From NCBI GenBank assembly GCA_027031765.1, contig JALVPN010000040.1, positions 1 through 53,254 on the forward strand: a stretch of DNA of 53,254 bases, given 5' to 3'. The translations under genes and the position numbers were made by a program. The stretch's first letter is position 1, and each line of letters starts with the position of its first letter. The stretch comes from Promethearchaeota archaeon (GTDB lineage Archaea; Asgardarchaeota; Thorarchaeia; Thorarchaeales; Thorarchaeaceae). A model generated the notes under the pieces. The model was not told where the DNA came from, made no database searches, and worked only from the letters and a program-made list of their open reading frames with translations. Positions 41,890 through 50,996 of the stretch are shown in pieces.

Positions 41890-42888
41890 CTAGTCGAGAT
41901 AACCGAGCATGGCGAGTGCCTTTTGGACTTGGGAGTCAGTAACAGGCAGGTGTTCAAGGATCGAGTAACGCCCACGTCGTTTCATAAGGGCAAGTGCATG
42001 GTGTATGTCGTCTAGGAATGTGGATTCAGACAGTGATAGGTCCTCCAAGGTAGTAGGGAGACCGTGCGCCCGCATGGCCTCACGCACGGGCTGTGGGCCA
42101 TAGAGATGGTACCCGGACTCGGAGAGAAAGTAGGTGCATAGGGGAGTGGCAAAGGCAACCTGAATGCCGTGCAGCTCTACACCCCGGCGATCCATTGCGT
42201 GGGAGATTGCATGTTCAGTACCCGAACATGGCCGTGAACTCCCGAACATCTGCATGGCAATTCCAGCGTGAACCTCTGCACGGACGAGAGTTTCCAGACT
42301 GGAGTCATTGAGCACACTGTCAAGTGCAGAGAGGACGAGGTCGTAGACATGCTGGTCGAAAGGTTCGCCATGGTGCTCATGGGCCAGCTGCCACTCTGCA
42401 AGGCTCGACGCCTTGGACAAGATGTCACCCATACCAGCAAGGCGTAGCTTCTTGGGGGCGGAGGCAATCATTTTGAGGTCTGCAACAACAACTATCGGGC
42501 CCTTACAACGTGCGGAGTACCTGTAGCCGTTGTGCTGGACGGAGGCAACATCACTCGCAATACCATCATGGGACGCAGCAGTGGGGACGGATATCCAGTC
42601 GAGTCCCGAGTTTCTTGCCATGAGTTTGGCAGCATCAATGCTCCGTCCACCACCGAGGCCAAGGATTATATCGGCACCAGAGGGGAGTGTCTGGTTCACA
42701 TCGACCCCCTCGGGAACAAGAACCCACTGAGTGGTAGCATCAATAATGGACTCGATTGTGGATCCATAAAGAGACCTGACCACGGGGTCGGTGACGATGA
42801 TTACACTTCGATAGTCAGCAAGGATTCCCTGTAGTTCTGATAACACACCATCTCCAATCAAGACCCTTGGGAGGTGTGCACCAGTCAT
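41890..42888 (-). CDS. egsA: sn-glycerol-1-phosphate dehydrogenase
   Basis: A 332-residue NAD(P)-dependent enzyme making the sn-glycerol-1-phosphate backbone of archaeal lipids. GLGGGRSIDAAKLMA is the nucleotide-binding motif, and PTAASHDGIASDVAS and CSGTEHAISHAMD carry metal ligands. The start ATG at 42888 is preceded by GGAGTTGAAG; an upstream TTG at 42921 is less likely. Together with CarS and the mevalonate operon it shows a complete archaeal-type lipid supply. Confidence 0.94.
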   Translation of the reverse strand: MTGAHLPRVLIGDGVLSELQGILADYRSVIIVTDPVVRSLYGSTIESIIDATTQWVLVPEGVDVNQTLPSGADIILGLGGGRSIDAAKLMARNSGLDWISVPTAASHDGIASDVASVQHNGYRYSARCKGPIVVVADLKMIASAPKKLRLAGMGDILSKASSLAEWQLAHEHHGEPFDQHVYDLVLSALDSVLNDSSLETLVRAEVHAGIAMQMFGSSRPCSGTEHAISHAMDRRGVELHGIQVAFATPLCTYFLSESGYHLYGPQPVREAMRAHGLPTTLEDLSLSESTFLDDIHHALALMKRRGRYSILEHLPVTDSQVQKALAMLGYLD

Positions 42889-43034
42889 GACTTCAACTCC
42901 TACCTGAACCGGCCGGAGCAACGGGCTTCTAAACCCTTCGACACAGCACCTAGCAGTAAGACGCCTGTGATACTCCAGCTATTATGCGGTACGAGAGATG
43001 CATTGCCCAAACACTCATGTTGGAGCCAGCTGAG

Positions 43035-43532
43035 ATGACCCAGTACGTAAAGGTTGCACTAATGGGTGCGGGCTATGCAGGCAAGTCCACACTGATCAAA
43101 CTCCTCACAGACAACGTCACGAAGCTGAAATGCAACTACTCGCCGACTGTGGGGATGGACTGTGGTACGATAACACTGGACGACGACACCAAGATATCGC
43201 TAGTCGAAATGGGCGGACAAGAACACTTCGAGTTCATGTGGCCCGATCTGATTAGGGGGAGCAGGATGGTCGTCGTTGTCACTGAGAGTACTCCAAAGGC
43301 AGTCCTGAAGACGAGACAGCTCCTTGAGAAGTATAGGGAGTACCTGACAGGCATGCAGGTGATTGCAATTGCCAACAAACAGGACCTGCCAGGCTCCATG
43401 AAGCCAGAGTCGGTCCAGGATTTGCTTGGGGTACCTACATACGGGATGGTCGCAATAGACCCGAAGCAGAGAGTCAACGGGTACCGCCTGATAGTGAGTG
43501 GTCTGAGGGACATGGTAAAGGTGGCCTCATAG
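43035..43532 (+). CDS. Arf/Ras-like small GTPase
   Basis: A 165-residue small GTPase. G1 GAGYAGKST (11-19), a switch I Thr in NYSPTVGMDCG, G3 EMGGQEHF (58-65) with the catalytic Gln retained, and G4 NKQD (114-117). The WDxGGQE-like G3 and the lack of a C-terminal Cys motif put it nearer Arf/Rag-type than Ras/Rab-type. GGAG sits 10 nt before the ATG; starts at 42984 and 43017 are possible, but the region is not conserved in character. Asgard archaea carry many such GTPases; the partner is unknown. Confidence 0.88.
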   Translation: MTQYVKVALMGAGYAGKSTLIKLLTDNVTKLKCNYSPTVGMDCGTITLDDDTKISLVEMGGQEHFEFMWPDLIRGSRMVVVVTESTPKAVLKTRQLLEKYREYLTGMQVIAIANKQDLPGSMKPESVQDLLGVPTYGMVAIDPKQRVNGYRLIVSGLRDMVKVAS

Positions 43533-43907
43533 CAGAAACAAGACATCGACTGGAACGGGAACGACCGTTGCGGGGCAGGTACGACACCACAGCGACAGCG
43601 ACTGCCGGGTAGGACTGCAGTCAGGCCACGCATGGTTGTGGCGCGCTCCGGACACAGGGCCGCTCCTTAGTATAACAGGTGCTACTGGTGCGGTAGCGAG
43701 TGGCAGCTACGCCCATAGAAAAGGGGTGGCACGGGGCACGGGCTGACAGGGGGCTATGGACGGACACAGTAGGAGCCGAAGGGACTCGCGAAACAGGCGT
43801 ATCCGGGTCAGGTAGGAGGGATGTAGCCATAGGAACAACTTCTGTGCATCATAGTAGGAGGGCTGGCGACCGGTGAAAGGGCCACTCAAGGGCCACATAA
43901 CCAAACC
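43533..43907. other. Long non-coding stretch before the rpoD operon
   Basis: About 375 nt with no gene. A GTATAAC (43668-43674) could be a promoter element for an unrecognised small RNA. I found no tRNA T-arm, RNase P or box C/D pattern. Confidence 0.35.
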
Positions 43908-43916
43908 CTTTTATGC
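43908..43916 (+). promoter_or_regulatory. TATA-like box for the rpoD operon
   Basis: CTTTTATGC predicts transcription from about 43940 and a leader of about 100 nt before rpoD. Confidence 0.5.
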
Positions 43917-44040
43917 GGTCTGGATTGATACTGGGCCAACCCAAGACACGGGCGAGTGAGTCAGGTCTGGCTGCCTGGCGAGTCCGTTCGGGAAACGTGT
44001 CTTTTGGGTAAGGGCCTTCGTCCGCAGGACAGGTGATGTG

Positions 44041-44841
44041 ATGGAAGTCAGAATCGTCCATAAGACCGAGAACGAAGTCCACTTCTTGGTCGAGGGGATT
44101 AATGCCGCCTTTGCAAATGCACTACGGAGAACCATGCTCACAAGACTTCCCACGATGGTTATAGATGAAGTACTGATTCTCGAGAACACGAGCGTCATGT
44201 ATGATGAGGTGCTAGCCCACAGACTTGGACTCGTCCCACTGGTCACCGACCTCACCTCATACAACCTACCGGACGAGTGCGACTGCGAGGGGAAAGGGTG
44301 CAGCCTCTGTCAGTGCACCCTGACACTGGAAGTTGAGGCAGGAGACGAGGAACGAGTGGTGTACTCACGGGACCTCAACTCCCAGAACCCGAAGATAGTG
44401 CCGGCGGCTGACAACATCCCGCTCGTGAAACTCGCCCCTCATCAATGTCTAATCATTGAGGCGTATGCACGACTGGGGACGGGACGAGAGAACGCAAAGT
44501 TCCAACCAGTAGCAACAGTAGCATACAAGAACGTCCCGATTGTGAGCGTGGACAAGTCAAAATGTGACATGTGCGGTGCCTGCATAGATGTATGTCCCAA
44601 GAGAATCCTCTGGAACGATGGGGGGACACTTGCCACACAGAACACACTTGACTGCAGTCTATGTGAGATATGCGTCAAGTCCTGCGAGGTGGGGGCCATT
44701 ACGATTGACTACAAAAAGGACACATTTCTGTTCAAGGTCGAGTCCACGGGTGCGCTGCCGCCGGTGGAGATTGTGGAGCGAGCAGCAGAGATCCTGAAGG
44801 AGCGGATTCAGATAGCACTTGACTTTGCAAACTCGCTTTGA
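44041..44841 (+). CDS. rpoD: RNA polymerase subunit D with ferredoxin-like domain
   Basis: A 266-residue homologue of Rpb3/alpha that nucleates RNA polymerase assembly with subunits L, N and P. The N-terminal assembly domain has INAAFANALRRTMLTRLP. A cysteine cluster lies at DECDCEGKGCSLCQC (about residues 80-94). The inserted ferredoxin-like domain (about 172-225) has CDMCGACIDVCP and CSLCEICVKSC, enough for two [4Fe-4S] clusters; some archaea keep only one or none. GGTGAT precedes ATG 44041. First gene of the operon with uL18e, uL13, uS9, RpoN and uS2. Confidence 0.95.
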   Translation: MEVRIVHKTENEVHFLVEGINAAFANALRRTMLTRLPTMVIDEVLILENTSVMYDEVLAHRLGLVPLVTDLTSYNLPDECDCEGKGCSLCQCTLTLEVEAGDEERVVYSRDLNSQNPKIVPAADNIPLVKLAPHQCLIIEAYARLGTGRENAKFQPVATVAYKNVPIVSVDKSKCDMCGACIDVCPKRILWNDGGTLATQNTLDCSLCEICVKSCEVGAITIDYKKDTFLFKVESTGALPPVEIVERAAEILKERIQIALDFANSL

Positions 44842-44851
44842 GGTGGCAACA

Positions 44852-45214
44852 ATGGTTAGAGCAGGTTCAACGAATCCCAACACGCGAGCGCTAGTAAATG
44901 CACTCAGACGGGCCTCTGTGAAACACAACGCCCGTATCTGGCGAAGAGTAGCAGAGCTGATTGAGCGCCCTGCACGAAAGCGTGCGACAGTGAATGTCGG
45001 AAAGATAGGACGCCACACTCGTGCAGGGGATGTAGTAGTAGTGCCAGGAAAAGTGTTGGGTGCCGGGACAATCCCACACAGTGTCACCGTCGCTGCCCTC
45101 AACGCATCAGCAACGGCAAGGTCACTGATAGTTGGCGCAGGTGGCTCACTGATTTCGATAGGAGAACTGTTGGACAAGCACCCAAAGGGGACTGGGGTTA
45201 CGATTATCATATGA
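44852..45214 (+). CDS. rpl18e: Ribosomal protein eL18 (L18e)
   Basis: A 120-residue large-subunit protein, homologous to bacterial L15 at its core. VVPGKVLGAGTIPHSVTVAA and the KTNPNTR-like TNPNTRALVNAL start are typical. GAGGTG lies 6 nt before ATG 44852, 10 nt after the rpoD stop. Confidence 0.94.
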   Translation: MVRAGSTNPNTRALVNALRRASVKHNARIWRRVAELIERPARKRATVNVGKIGRHTRAGDVVVVPGKVLGAGTIPHSVTVAALNASATARSLIVGAGGSLISIGELLDKHPKGTGVTIII

Positions 45215-45224
45215 GGTGTAGTGG

Positions 45225-45677
45225 ATGGACGATAGCACGGTGAAAGTGTTTGATGCGACAGGAATGGTAGTAGGACGACTGGCGTCGAAGGTGGCAAAGG
45301 CTGCGCTAATGGGGGCCCACGTGGTCATTGTCAACTGCGAGAAGGCGGTCATTACCGGTCGTCGTCGGACAGTCATCGATGCGTTCAAAGAGAAACGCAA
45401 TATCCGTACATCATACAACCCACGGAGGGGGCCGTTCCATCAGCGCAGGCCGGACAGGCTCGTGCGCAGAATGATTAGAGGGATGTTGCCGTGGCCAACC
45501 CCGCGTGGCAAGGCCGCATACCGGCGCATAAGGGTGTACATAGGCGTCCCCGACGAGTACAAGGATGCAGACATGATTGTACTGGAGGGGGCAAGGTACC
45601 GGAGCCTCAAGCAGAAGTTCATCACGGTTGAAGACCTCAGTCATGAACTGGGATGGCGGAGTCCGGAGGTGGCGTGA
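45225..45677 (+). CDS. rpl13: Ribosomal protein uL13
   Basis: A 150-residue large-subunit protein. FDATGMVVGRLASKVAKAAL, VNCEKAVITG and RMIRGMLPWPTPRG are the conserved blocks. It lies 10 nt after the eL18 stop, with GAGGTG upstream; uS9 follows in the same operon. Confidence 0.95.
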   Translation: MDDSTVKVFDATGMVVGRLASKVAKAALMGAHVVIVNCEKAVITGRRRTVIDAFKEKRNIRTSYNPRRGPFHQRRPDRLVRRMIRGMLPWPTPRGKAAYRRIRVYIGVPDEYKDADMIVLEGARYRSLKQKFITVEDLSHELGWRSPEVA

Positions 45678-45678
45678 C

Positions 45679-46077
45679 ATGCGAGTGGTGGTGAGTGTTG
45701 GGAAGAGAAAGACGAGCATAGCAAAGGCCACAATAAAGGAGGGGCGTGGGCGTGTGCGGATCAATGGGCACCCGCTTGAGATACACGAGCCAGAAGTCGC
45801 ACGCCTGCGGATTATGGAGGCACTGCTCCTGTTTGGAGAGGGATGGAAGAAGTATGACATCCGTGTCCGTGTCCGTGGCGGCGGGTTCATGAGCCAGGCC
45901 GACGCGGTGAGGATGGCCATTGCAACGGGGCTCATCCGGATCAGTCAGGACTATGAGGTGCGGTCACGGATGCTTGAGCATGACAGGACAATGTTGGTTG
46001 GCGACCCGCGTCGTACCGAACCGAAGAAGTTCGGAGGGCCGTCGGCACGCTCCCGGTATCAGAAGTCATACAGGTGA
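45679..46077 (+). CDS. rps9: Ribosomal protein uS9
   Basis: A 132-residue small-subunit protein whose C-terminal tail ([11 protein letters not shown]) reaches the P-site t[18 protein letters not shown] at the start and [20 protein letters not shown] mid-protein are typical. The ATG overlaps the end of uL13 by 1-2 nt spacing, so translation is coupled. Confidence 0.95.
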   Translation: MRVVVSVGKRKTSIAKATIKEGRGRVRINGHPLEIHEPEVARLRIMEALLLFGEGWKKYDIRVRVRGGGFMSQADAVRMAIATGLIRISQDYEVRSRMLEHDRTMLVGDPRRTEPKKFGGPSARSRYQKSYR

Positions 46078-46084
46078 GTCCAAG

Positions 46085-46300
46085 ATGATAATCCCAGTGC
46101 GCTGTTTCACATGTGGAAAGGTCGTTGCCGACAAATACGAGGAGTTCAACAGGCGCGTACAACACGGGGAAGACCCGGCCGAGGTGCTCGACGACCTAGG
46201 CCTGAAACGCTACTGTTGCCGTAGAATGCTGTTGTCACACATAGACATCATTGATAGCTTCATGGCTTTCGCAACCGTAGAGCCTACGGAGGGCAGTTGA
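46085..46300 (+). CDS. rpoN: RNA polymerase subunit N (Rpb10 homologue)
   Basis: A 71-residue zinc-bundle subunit: [18 protein letters not shown] at the N-terminus and [11 protein letters not shown] form the four-cysteine zinc site. It binds subunit D, encoded by the same operon. ATG 46085 is 7 nt after the uS9 stop. Confidence 0.95.
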   Translation: MIIPVRCFTCGKVVADKYEEFNRRVQHGEDPAEVLDDLGLKRYCCRRMLLSHIDIIDSFMAFATVEPTEGS

Positions 46301-46302
46301 TA

Positions 46303-46938
46303 ATGAGCGAAGGAGAGATTGCAGAAGTCGACCTGCTGACACCAATGGACAAGTATCTGGCCGCAGGGTGCCACATCGGGACACAGGTGAAGACGCAAGA
46401 CATGAGCCCATTCGTCTACCGCCAGAGACCGATTGGGCTGTATGTGCTCGATGTGAGGAAGACTGACGAGCGGATCCGGATTGCGGGCCGCTTCATTGCA
46501 AGGTTCGACCCGGACAAGGTCGTTGTGGTGTCAGGGCGGGTGTATGGCAAGCGCCCCGTAATGTCGTTTGCACGGTACACTGGGGCCCATGCTTTTACTG
46601 ACAGGTTCATCCCAGGAACCTTGACGAACCCAAACATCGCCGGGCCCCGGGACTACGTTGAACCCGAACTGGTAATACTGACAGATCCACGGACTGACCA
46701 GCAGGCACTGAACGAGGCATCAAGGATTGGTGTGCCGGTTATTGCACTGTGTGACACGGACAACGTTACGACCAACGTTGACCTCGTAATCCCGTCCAAC
46801 AACCGGGGCAGGAAGGCACTGGCACTAGTGTATTTCCTCCTCACTCAACAGGTTTTGAGGGAGAGAGGTGAAATCCCAATGGACGGGACCGTGCCGTTCA
46901 CCCCAGAGGACTTCGAGCCCCAGATCCAGAGGTTCTAA
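46303..46938 (+). CDS. rps2: Ribosomal protein uS2
   Basis: A 211-residue small-subunit protein. [16 protein letters not shown] and [10 protein letters not shown] are diagnostic, along with [19 protein letters not shown]. The ATG at 46303 is preceded by GGAGG at the end of rpoN. In many archaea rpoK and enolase lie between rpoN and uS2; both are absent here. Confidence 0.95.
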   Translation: MSEGEIAEVDLLTPMDKYLAAGCHIGTQVKTQDMSPFVYRQRPIGLYVLDVRKTDERIRIAGRFIARFDPDKVVVVSGRVYGKRPVMSFARYTGAHAFTDRFIPGTLTNPNIAGPRDYVEPELVILTDPRTDQQALNEASRIGVPVIALCDTDNVTTNVDLVIPSNNRGRKALALVYFLLTQQVLRERGEIPMDGTVPFTPEDFEPQIQRF

Positions 46939-47016
46939 TGGGCATGATCCTACATGATGTGCGGGCATGCCGGACAACAGCCCAGTCGCACTACCGGCGA
47001 CAACCCACTCGGGGCC

Positions 47017-47409
47017 CTACTCTAGGATTGAAACGACACCGTTGTCAGCGTCTACTTCGACATTCTGACCGGTACGGATTTTCTCGACGGGTACCGAGTC
47101 CACGGTGGGGATTTCGCTGATGATGCTCCCCACCGCGACCACAGGGTCGGTCTCGCGGTTCACAATAGCAAGGGGAGCGCGTCCTGCCTTCTTCAGGGCA
47201 TATAGGACGTAGGAACCCACTGTCGACCCCTTGCCCGTGGGAAACACCAAGACCTTTCCGGCCACCGACTTCCCTTCAAGCTCGTGGCCCTTCTCAACAA
47301 TCACTCCGGTCTCGGGGTCACACCCACCATAGAACGAGATGTCGTGGGAGGTGACAAGCGCCTCACCGACAACCTTCCCCTTGCAGATCTTGCGTCCTCT
47401 GAACCTCAT
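47017..47409 (-). CDS. Phosphomevalonate dehydratase small subunit (aconitase X, DUF126)
   Basis: A 130-residue swivelling-domain subunit that pairs with the large subunit to dehydrate mevalonate 5-phosphate to trans-anhydromevalonate 5-phosphate in the archaeal mevalonate pathway. FRGRKICKGKVVGEALVTSH, FYGGCDPETG and FPTGKGSTVGSYVLYAL match DUF126. It starts with ATG overlapping the stop of the large subunit by 4 nt. Last gene of the four-gene operon. Confidence 0.93.
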   Translation of the reverse strand: MRFRGRKICKGKVVGEALVTSHDISFYGGCDPETGVIVEKGHELEGKSVAGKVLVFPTGKGSTVGSYVLYALKKAGRAPLAIVNRETDPVVAVGSIISEIPTVDSVPVEKIRTGQNVEVDADNGVVSILE

Positions 47410-48593
47410 GATGTTGCCTCCCGTAGACATTCCTCCACATCCCTAATGATGGTCTTGAAGGCGTTCTTTCCTCGGGCATAGAAACATGCCTTTGCAGAGT
47501 CGGTCATCAGCCCATGAAAACGGCCCTTCAGTGGGGCCACCGCACAGCACGCATCACTGACAAGAAACGCACCTGCTCGTTCAATCGTTTCGTAGTAGCC
47601 CATCTTGATTGCAAGGTCTTTCGTAGGCCGGGCAGTGGTAATCCAGACGGTCTTGCCCTCAGCCACCTGCTTGCCATCGAGGAGCTCAGCAATCCGTGCA
47701 ATCTCTTTGATGCTCGCGTGCGGACAGCCAATGCTTATGAAGTCAATCTCAGCGCCCTCATCGTCAAGCTCTTCCCGCGCACGATCCATGTCGTCTTGAG
47801 CAACGGTCCCCACATCGTCTGGGACTGGTGTCCTGTTCGGAGTTATGCCCTCCATATGGAACAGGGCCACGCCACCGTACGTGGCCACGGAGGCACAGAA
47901 TGCTTTCAGTTCTTCAGTTGTGGCGTGCAGGATGCCGCGGATATAGGGAATCTTCTTGCGGGTCCGCGCGCCTATGACCTGCCCTAAGAGACCAAAGTCA
48001 TCAGTGCCGTTGAGCTCGGCCTCCACCTCGTAGGTGACCTGAGCGAGGCGGTTCTTGTCCAGATGAAGGCCGTATTCAGCAGTCCGGCCGGTCAGTGCGG
48101 CTGCCAGCGCACTCGGCCCACCCTCACGGTTGGTCCTGGCCCCAATCACAGAGTTTGCAAAGCACACGGCAGACGACTCGGCCCACGCGATGTGTTCACC
48201 ATAGTGGGGGAGGTTACCAATCAAGTAGGGAGTGCATGTACAGGTTGTGATTACACCCATTGCAGCAAACGCATCAATCACGCGTTGCTGGTTCCTTGCA
48301 AACTCCTCACTGATGCCGTGTTTCTTCCACTCCTCCAGGTCCATTCCGGCGGGGTTCAGGGTCGTGAGAACACGCACTCTCCCATCTTGCGCCATCTCGG
48401 CGAGGTACTCCAGGCCGGCCTCGCCAAGGTTGTGATAGGACACGCCAGCAATCTGAACACTGGACACAGGGATGAGGCGTTCTGCACCGTAGATCTCTCC
48501 GAGGGCGGTTATTATTTCCATGGCCTTCTGTGTAGCACGTCCCTGCTTCCCGTCAAGCATCTCCTGTTCTTCACGTGTGAGTTCCAGCACCAT
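47406..48593 (-). CDS. Phosphomevalonate dehydratase large subunit (aconitase X, DUF521)
   Basis: A 395-residue aconitase X large subunit with an Fe-S cluster. TCTCTPYLIGNLPHYGEHIAW, SSAVCFANSVIGARTNREGG and FISIGCPHASIKEI carry the cluster and substrate residues; the Cys at VSDACCAVAPL is also conserved. It begins 1 nt after the UbiD-like stop (TGAG-ATG). Catalyses the dehydration step with the small subunit. Confidence 0.94.
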   Translation of the reverse strand: MVLELTREEQEMLDGKQGRATQKAMEIITALGEIYGAERLIPVSSVQIAGVSYHNLGEAGLEYLAEMAQDGRVRVLTTLNPAGMDLEEWKKHGISEEFARNQQRVIDAFAAMGVITTCTCTPYLIGNLPHYGEHIAWAESSAVCFANSVIGARTNREGGPSALAAALTGRTAEYGLHLDKNRLAQVTYEVEAELNGTDDFGLLGQVIGARTRKKIPYIRGILHATTEELKAFCASVATYGGVALFHMEGITPNRTPVPDDVGTVAQDDMDRAREELDDEGAEIDFISIGCPHASIKEIARIAELLDGKQVAEGKTVWITTARPTKDLAIKMGYYETIERAGAFLVSDACCAVAPLKGRFHGLMTDSAKACFYARGKNAFKTIIRDVEECLREATS

Positions 48594-48594
48594 C

Positions 48595-49902
48595 TCAATC
48601 ACCAAGGAACTTGCTCAGGTCAACCTTGGGGAACGATGCACGGTCAAAGCTCTTGCCCCTTGTAACAAGGGGCTTGGTGACATCGAAACCAATCTTCGTG
48701 GTCATCTTCGTGCCCGGTTCTGCACTCGGGTCAAGGGAACTGCCCGGCTCTTTGTCTTTTATTAGCATGTCCACATCTCCCTGAAACCTGGTCGCCATCG
48801 CCCACTCACGGTCCTGTTCGTCATAGATGTCAATGTCTTCATCGTACACCCAGACATGCTTGGCACTCTTGTGTCCCTCAAATGCCCCCTGGATTGCCTT
48901 CAGACCATCATCGTCGCTCCGCTTGCGGATCTTGACAGCAACATGGAGCCAGCTTGCGCCACCAGGTGTAATGTAGACATCCAAGACATCAACCCCCTTT
49001 TCAGCTATCTTGCGGAACACTGTGGGCTCCCGTGGCAGCCCCATCAGGAGTTTGTGCTCGAAACGGCCGGGGAGCAGGGCCTGCCAGACAGCATCCCGTC
49101 GATGTGTTATCCGTTTCACCTCGAACACAGGCTCTTGGCGGACAACATCCACCGTTTCTGTCAGGTCAATGAAGGGGCCCTCGTCGTGGGTCTCGGCCTG
49201 GATAACACGTCCCTCAAGGACGAACTCACAGTCTGCGGGGATGAGCAGGTCGGAGGACTTTGCATGGGTCACCCGGATGGGACGCAGTGCATTTGCAATC
49301 TCAAGCTCGTTGATGCCAGTGTCCACCGATGTTGCAGCGGCAATCAGGACTTCGGGAGTGTTGCCGACACATAGTGCTATGTCCACTTCGCCATTGCGTT
49401 CAAGGAACTTGTGAAAGTCCCGACCACGGACCACACGCATTACCATCCGGTCCTTGCCAATCTGCATGGCCCGGTGAAAGTCAAGGTTCTGTCCGAGCTC
49501 GGGGTCACTCGACACAACAACACCAGCAGAAACATAGGGGCCCCCGTCCACCCGGTTGTGCGTCAGGATTGGGAGCCGGTCAAGGTCCACCTGCGACTCG
49601 ACGACCTCTTGGCATGGTGCATCGTCGACAGTTTCGGGGACGCTCCGGTTCTCGATTGCACGGGTCAACGTTGGGATGAGTTCCTGAGTTGAGATCCCGA
49701 AGTACTCAGCGACCTGCGCCTTCGTGCAGAACAGGTTGCCCGCCACACGGAACTCGGACTCAGCAATGTGCTCGAACAGGACAGGAGTCGGTTCCAGCGC
49801 CTTGAGGACACCAGCCGCTTCCAGCACCTTCGATGCGGCCCTTGTAATCCGACGGCCCTTCCCATCACGGATTAGGCCTTCAATGTAGTCAGCCAGTATC
49901 AT
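48595..49902 (-). CDS. UbiD-family anhydromevalonate phosphate decarboxylase
   Basis: A 435-residue prenylated-FMN-dependent decarboxylase of the UbiD family. Its place between mevalonate kinase and aconitase X genes identifies it as the enzyme that turns trans-anhydromevalonate 5-phosphate into isopentenyl phosphate. Motifs: FCTKAQVAEYFGI, the LPILTHNRVDGGPYVSAGVV block, HDEGPFIDLTE and LDVYITPGGASWLHVAV. ATG 49902 is preferred over 49911, because GAGGTG abuts the latter directly. It needs prFMN made by UbiX, not encoded here. Confidence 0.9.
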   Translation of the reverse strand: MILADYIEGLIRDGKGRRITRAASKVLEAAGVLKALEPTPVLFEHIAESEFRVAGNLFCTKAQVAEYFGISTQELIPTLTRAIENRSVPETVDDAPCQEVVESQVDLDRLPILTHNRVDGGPYVSAGVVVSSDPELGQNLDFHRAMQIGKDRMVMRVVRGRDFHKFLERNGEVDIALCVGNTPEVLIAAATSVDTGINELEIANALRPIRVTHAKSSDLLIPADCEFVLEGRVIQAETHDEGPFIDLTETVDVVRQEPVFEVKRITHRRDAVWQALLPGRFEHKLLMGLPREPTVFRKIAEKGVDVLDVYITPGGASWLHVAVKIRKRSDDDGLKAIQGAFEGHKSAKHVWVYDEDIDIYDEQDREWAMATRFQGDVDMLIKDKEPGSSLDPSAEPGTKMTTKIGFDVTKPLVTRGKSFDRASFPKVDLSKFLGD

Positions 49903-49916
49903 ATCACGCATCACCT

Positions 49917-50858
49917 CTACGTCCCAAACGATGTCAACCATACGGCTGCCGCACCAGCATCTGTGAGTGCTTCGGCCACACGTTGTTTGACCCTTTCATC
50001 CGGGACCAAGGCAATCATATTTCCACCACGGCCGGTCCCTGTGAGCTTGGCACCCAGAGCGCCATGGGCGCGGGCGGTCGTGACGAGGCTGTCCAGTTCT
50101 TCGCACGACACTGTGAGCTGCTGGAGCAGCGTGTGGTTCCGGTCCATGAGTTTGCCGACACGATCCAGGTCAAGTGCCAGGAGCGCATCACGGGCACTGT
50201 GAACCAGCGACTTGTACTCATCCACAATGCCGTCGAACCACTCAGGGTTGGCCTCCTTCTTTGCACGGACATCGCCCACCACTTCCTTCGTGCTTGCAGT
50301 AATCCCGGTGGATGCAATCACAATGTGCACGGGCCTTGCGAGCTTCAGACGCTCAAATGTGGGTGGGCCCCCACTCAGGTCACGGACATACCAGACGAGG
50401 CCGCCGAAGGTAGAGGCGGTATTGTCAATCCCAGAGGGTGTCCCATGATACCCACGTTCGCCCTCATAGGCCGCCTCATTGACCTTCTCATCGTCTAGGC
50501 CTAACGAGAACTCGTCACTGAGCGCACGAGCAAGAGCAACGCAGTTTGCAGCACTCGCACCAATGCCGGAGGCACAGACGAGGTCACCACCGAACTCGAT
50601 GTGAATGCCGGTTTCGGAGAGGTCAATACCAAGGTGGCGGATGACATTCTCGATTGACACCCGCTGTTCGTCCAGTTTCTTTTCCTTGTAGCCGGGCATC
50701 TCGGGCCTGTTGTCGGTCAACGTCCATCCCGGGGAGTCCGTCCTCGTCACGCGTGCAGTGGTCGTGGATGAAATGCCGGCGGCCAGTGCAGGCAGACCGT
50801 ACACCACAAAATGTTCGCCAAACAGAATGGTCTTTCCGCGTCCTGATCCGACACCCAT
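49917..50858 (-). CDS. mvk: Mevalonate kinase
   Basis: A 313-residue GHMP kinase that makes mevalonate 5-phosphate. KTILFGEHFVVYGLPALAAG at the N-terminus, the ATP loop ASGIGASAANCVAL (usually GSGLGSSAA), the DNTASTFGG segment and KLTGTGRGGNMIAL near the C-terminus are the family motifs. First gene of the four-gene operon, from a promoter at 50930-50939. It overlaps the ribosome site of the UbiD-like gene. Confidence 0.95.
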   Translation of the reverse strand: MGVGSGRGKTILFGEHFVVYGLPALAAGISSTTTARVTRTDSPGWTLTDNRPEMPGYKEKKLDEQRVSIENVIRHLGIDLSETGIHIEFGGDLVCASGIGASAANCVALARALSDEFSLGLDDEKVNEAAYEGERGYHGTPSGIDNTASTFGGLVWYVRDLSGGPPTFERLKLARPVHIVIASTGITASTKEVVGDVRAKKEANPEWFDGIVDEYKSLVHSARDALLALDLDRVGKLMDRNHTLLQQLTVSCEELDSLVTTARAHGALGAKLTGTGRGGNMIALVPDERVKQRVAEALTDAGAAAVWLTSFGT

Positions 50859-50929
50859 TCGTCCTCACTCTTCTTTCTTGTCTCACAGACAGAGCGGAGC
50901 AGGGCCGAGTCGACACTTGACTCAGACCG

Positions 50930-50939
50930 CTTATTTAAG
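50930..50939 (-). promoter_or_regulatory. TATA-like palindrome for the mevalonate operon
   Basis: CTTAAATAAG lies about 72-80 nt before the mvk ATG. On the plus strand the same CTTATTTAAG could serve the methyltransferase gene at 51051. Confidence 0.5.
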
Positions 50940-50996
50940 AGTGTGGGGTCATGTCACTTTTGAAAGTATTGCTAGACCGGTGTGGTGATGTGAGTG

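Noticed and set aside
43533-44040. A tRNA or RNase P RNA in the gap before rpoD
   Set aside because: No GGTTCRANNCC-type T arm and no conserved RNase P P4 sequences on either strand.
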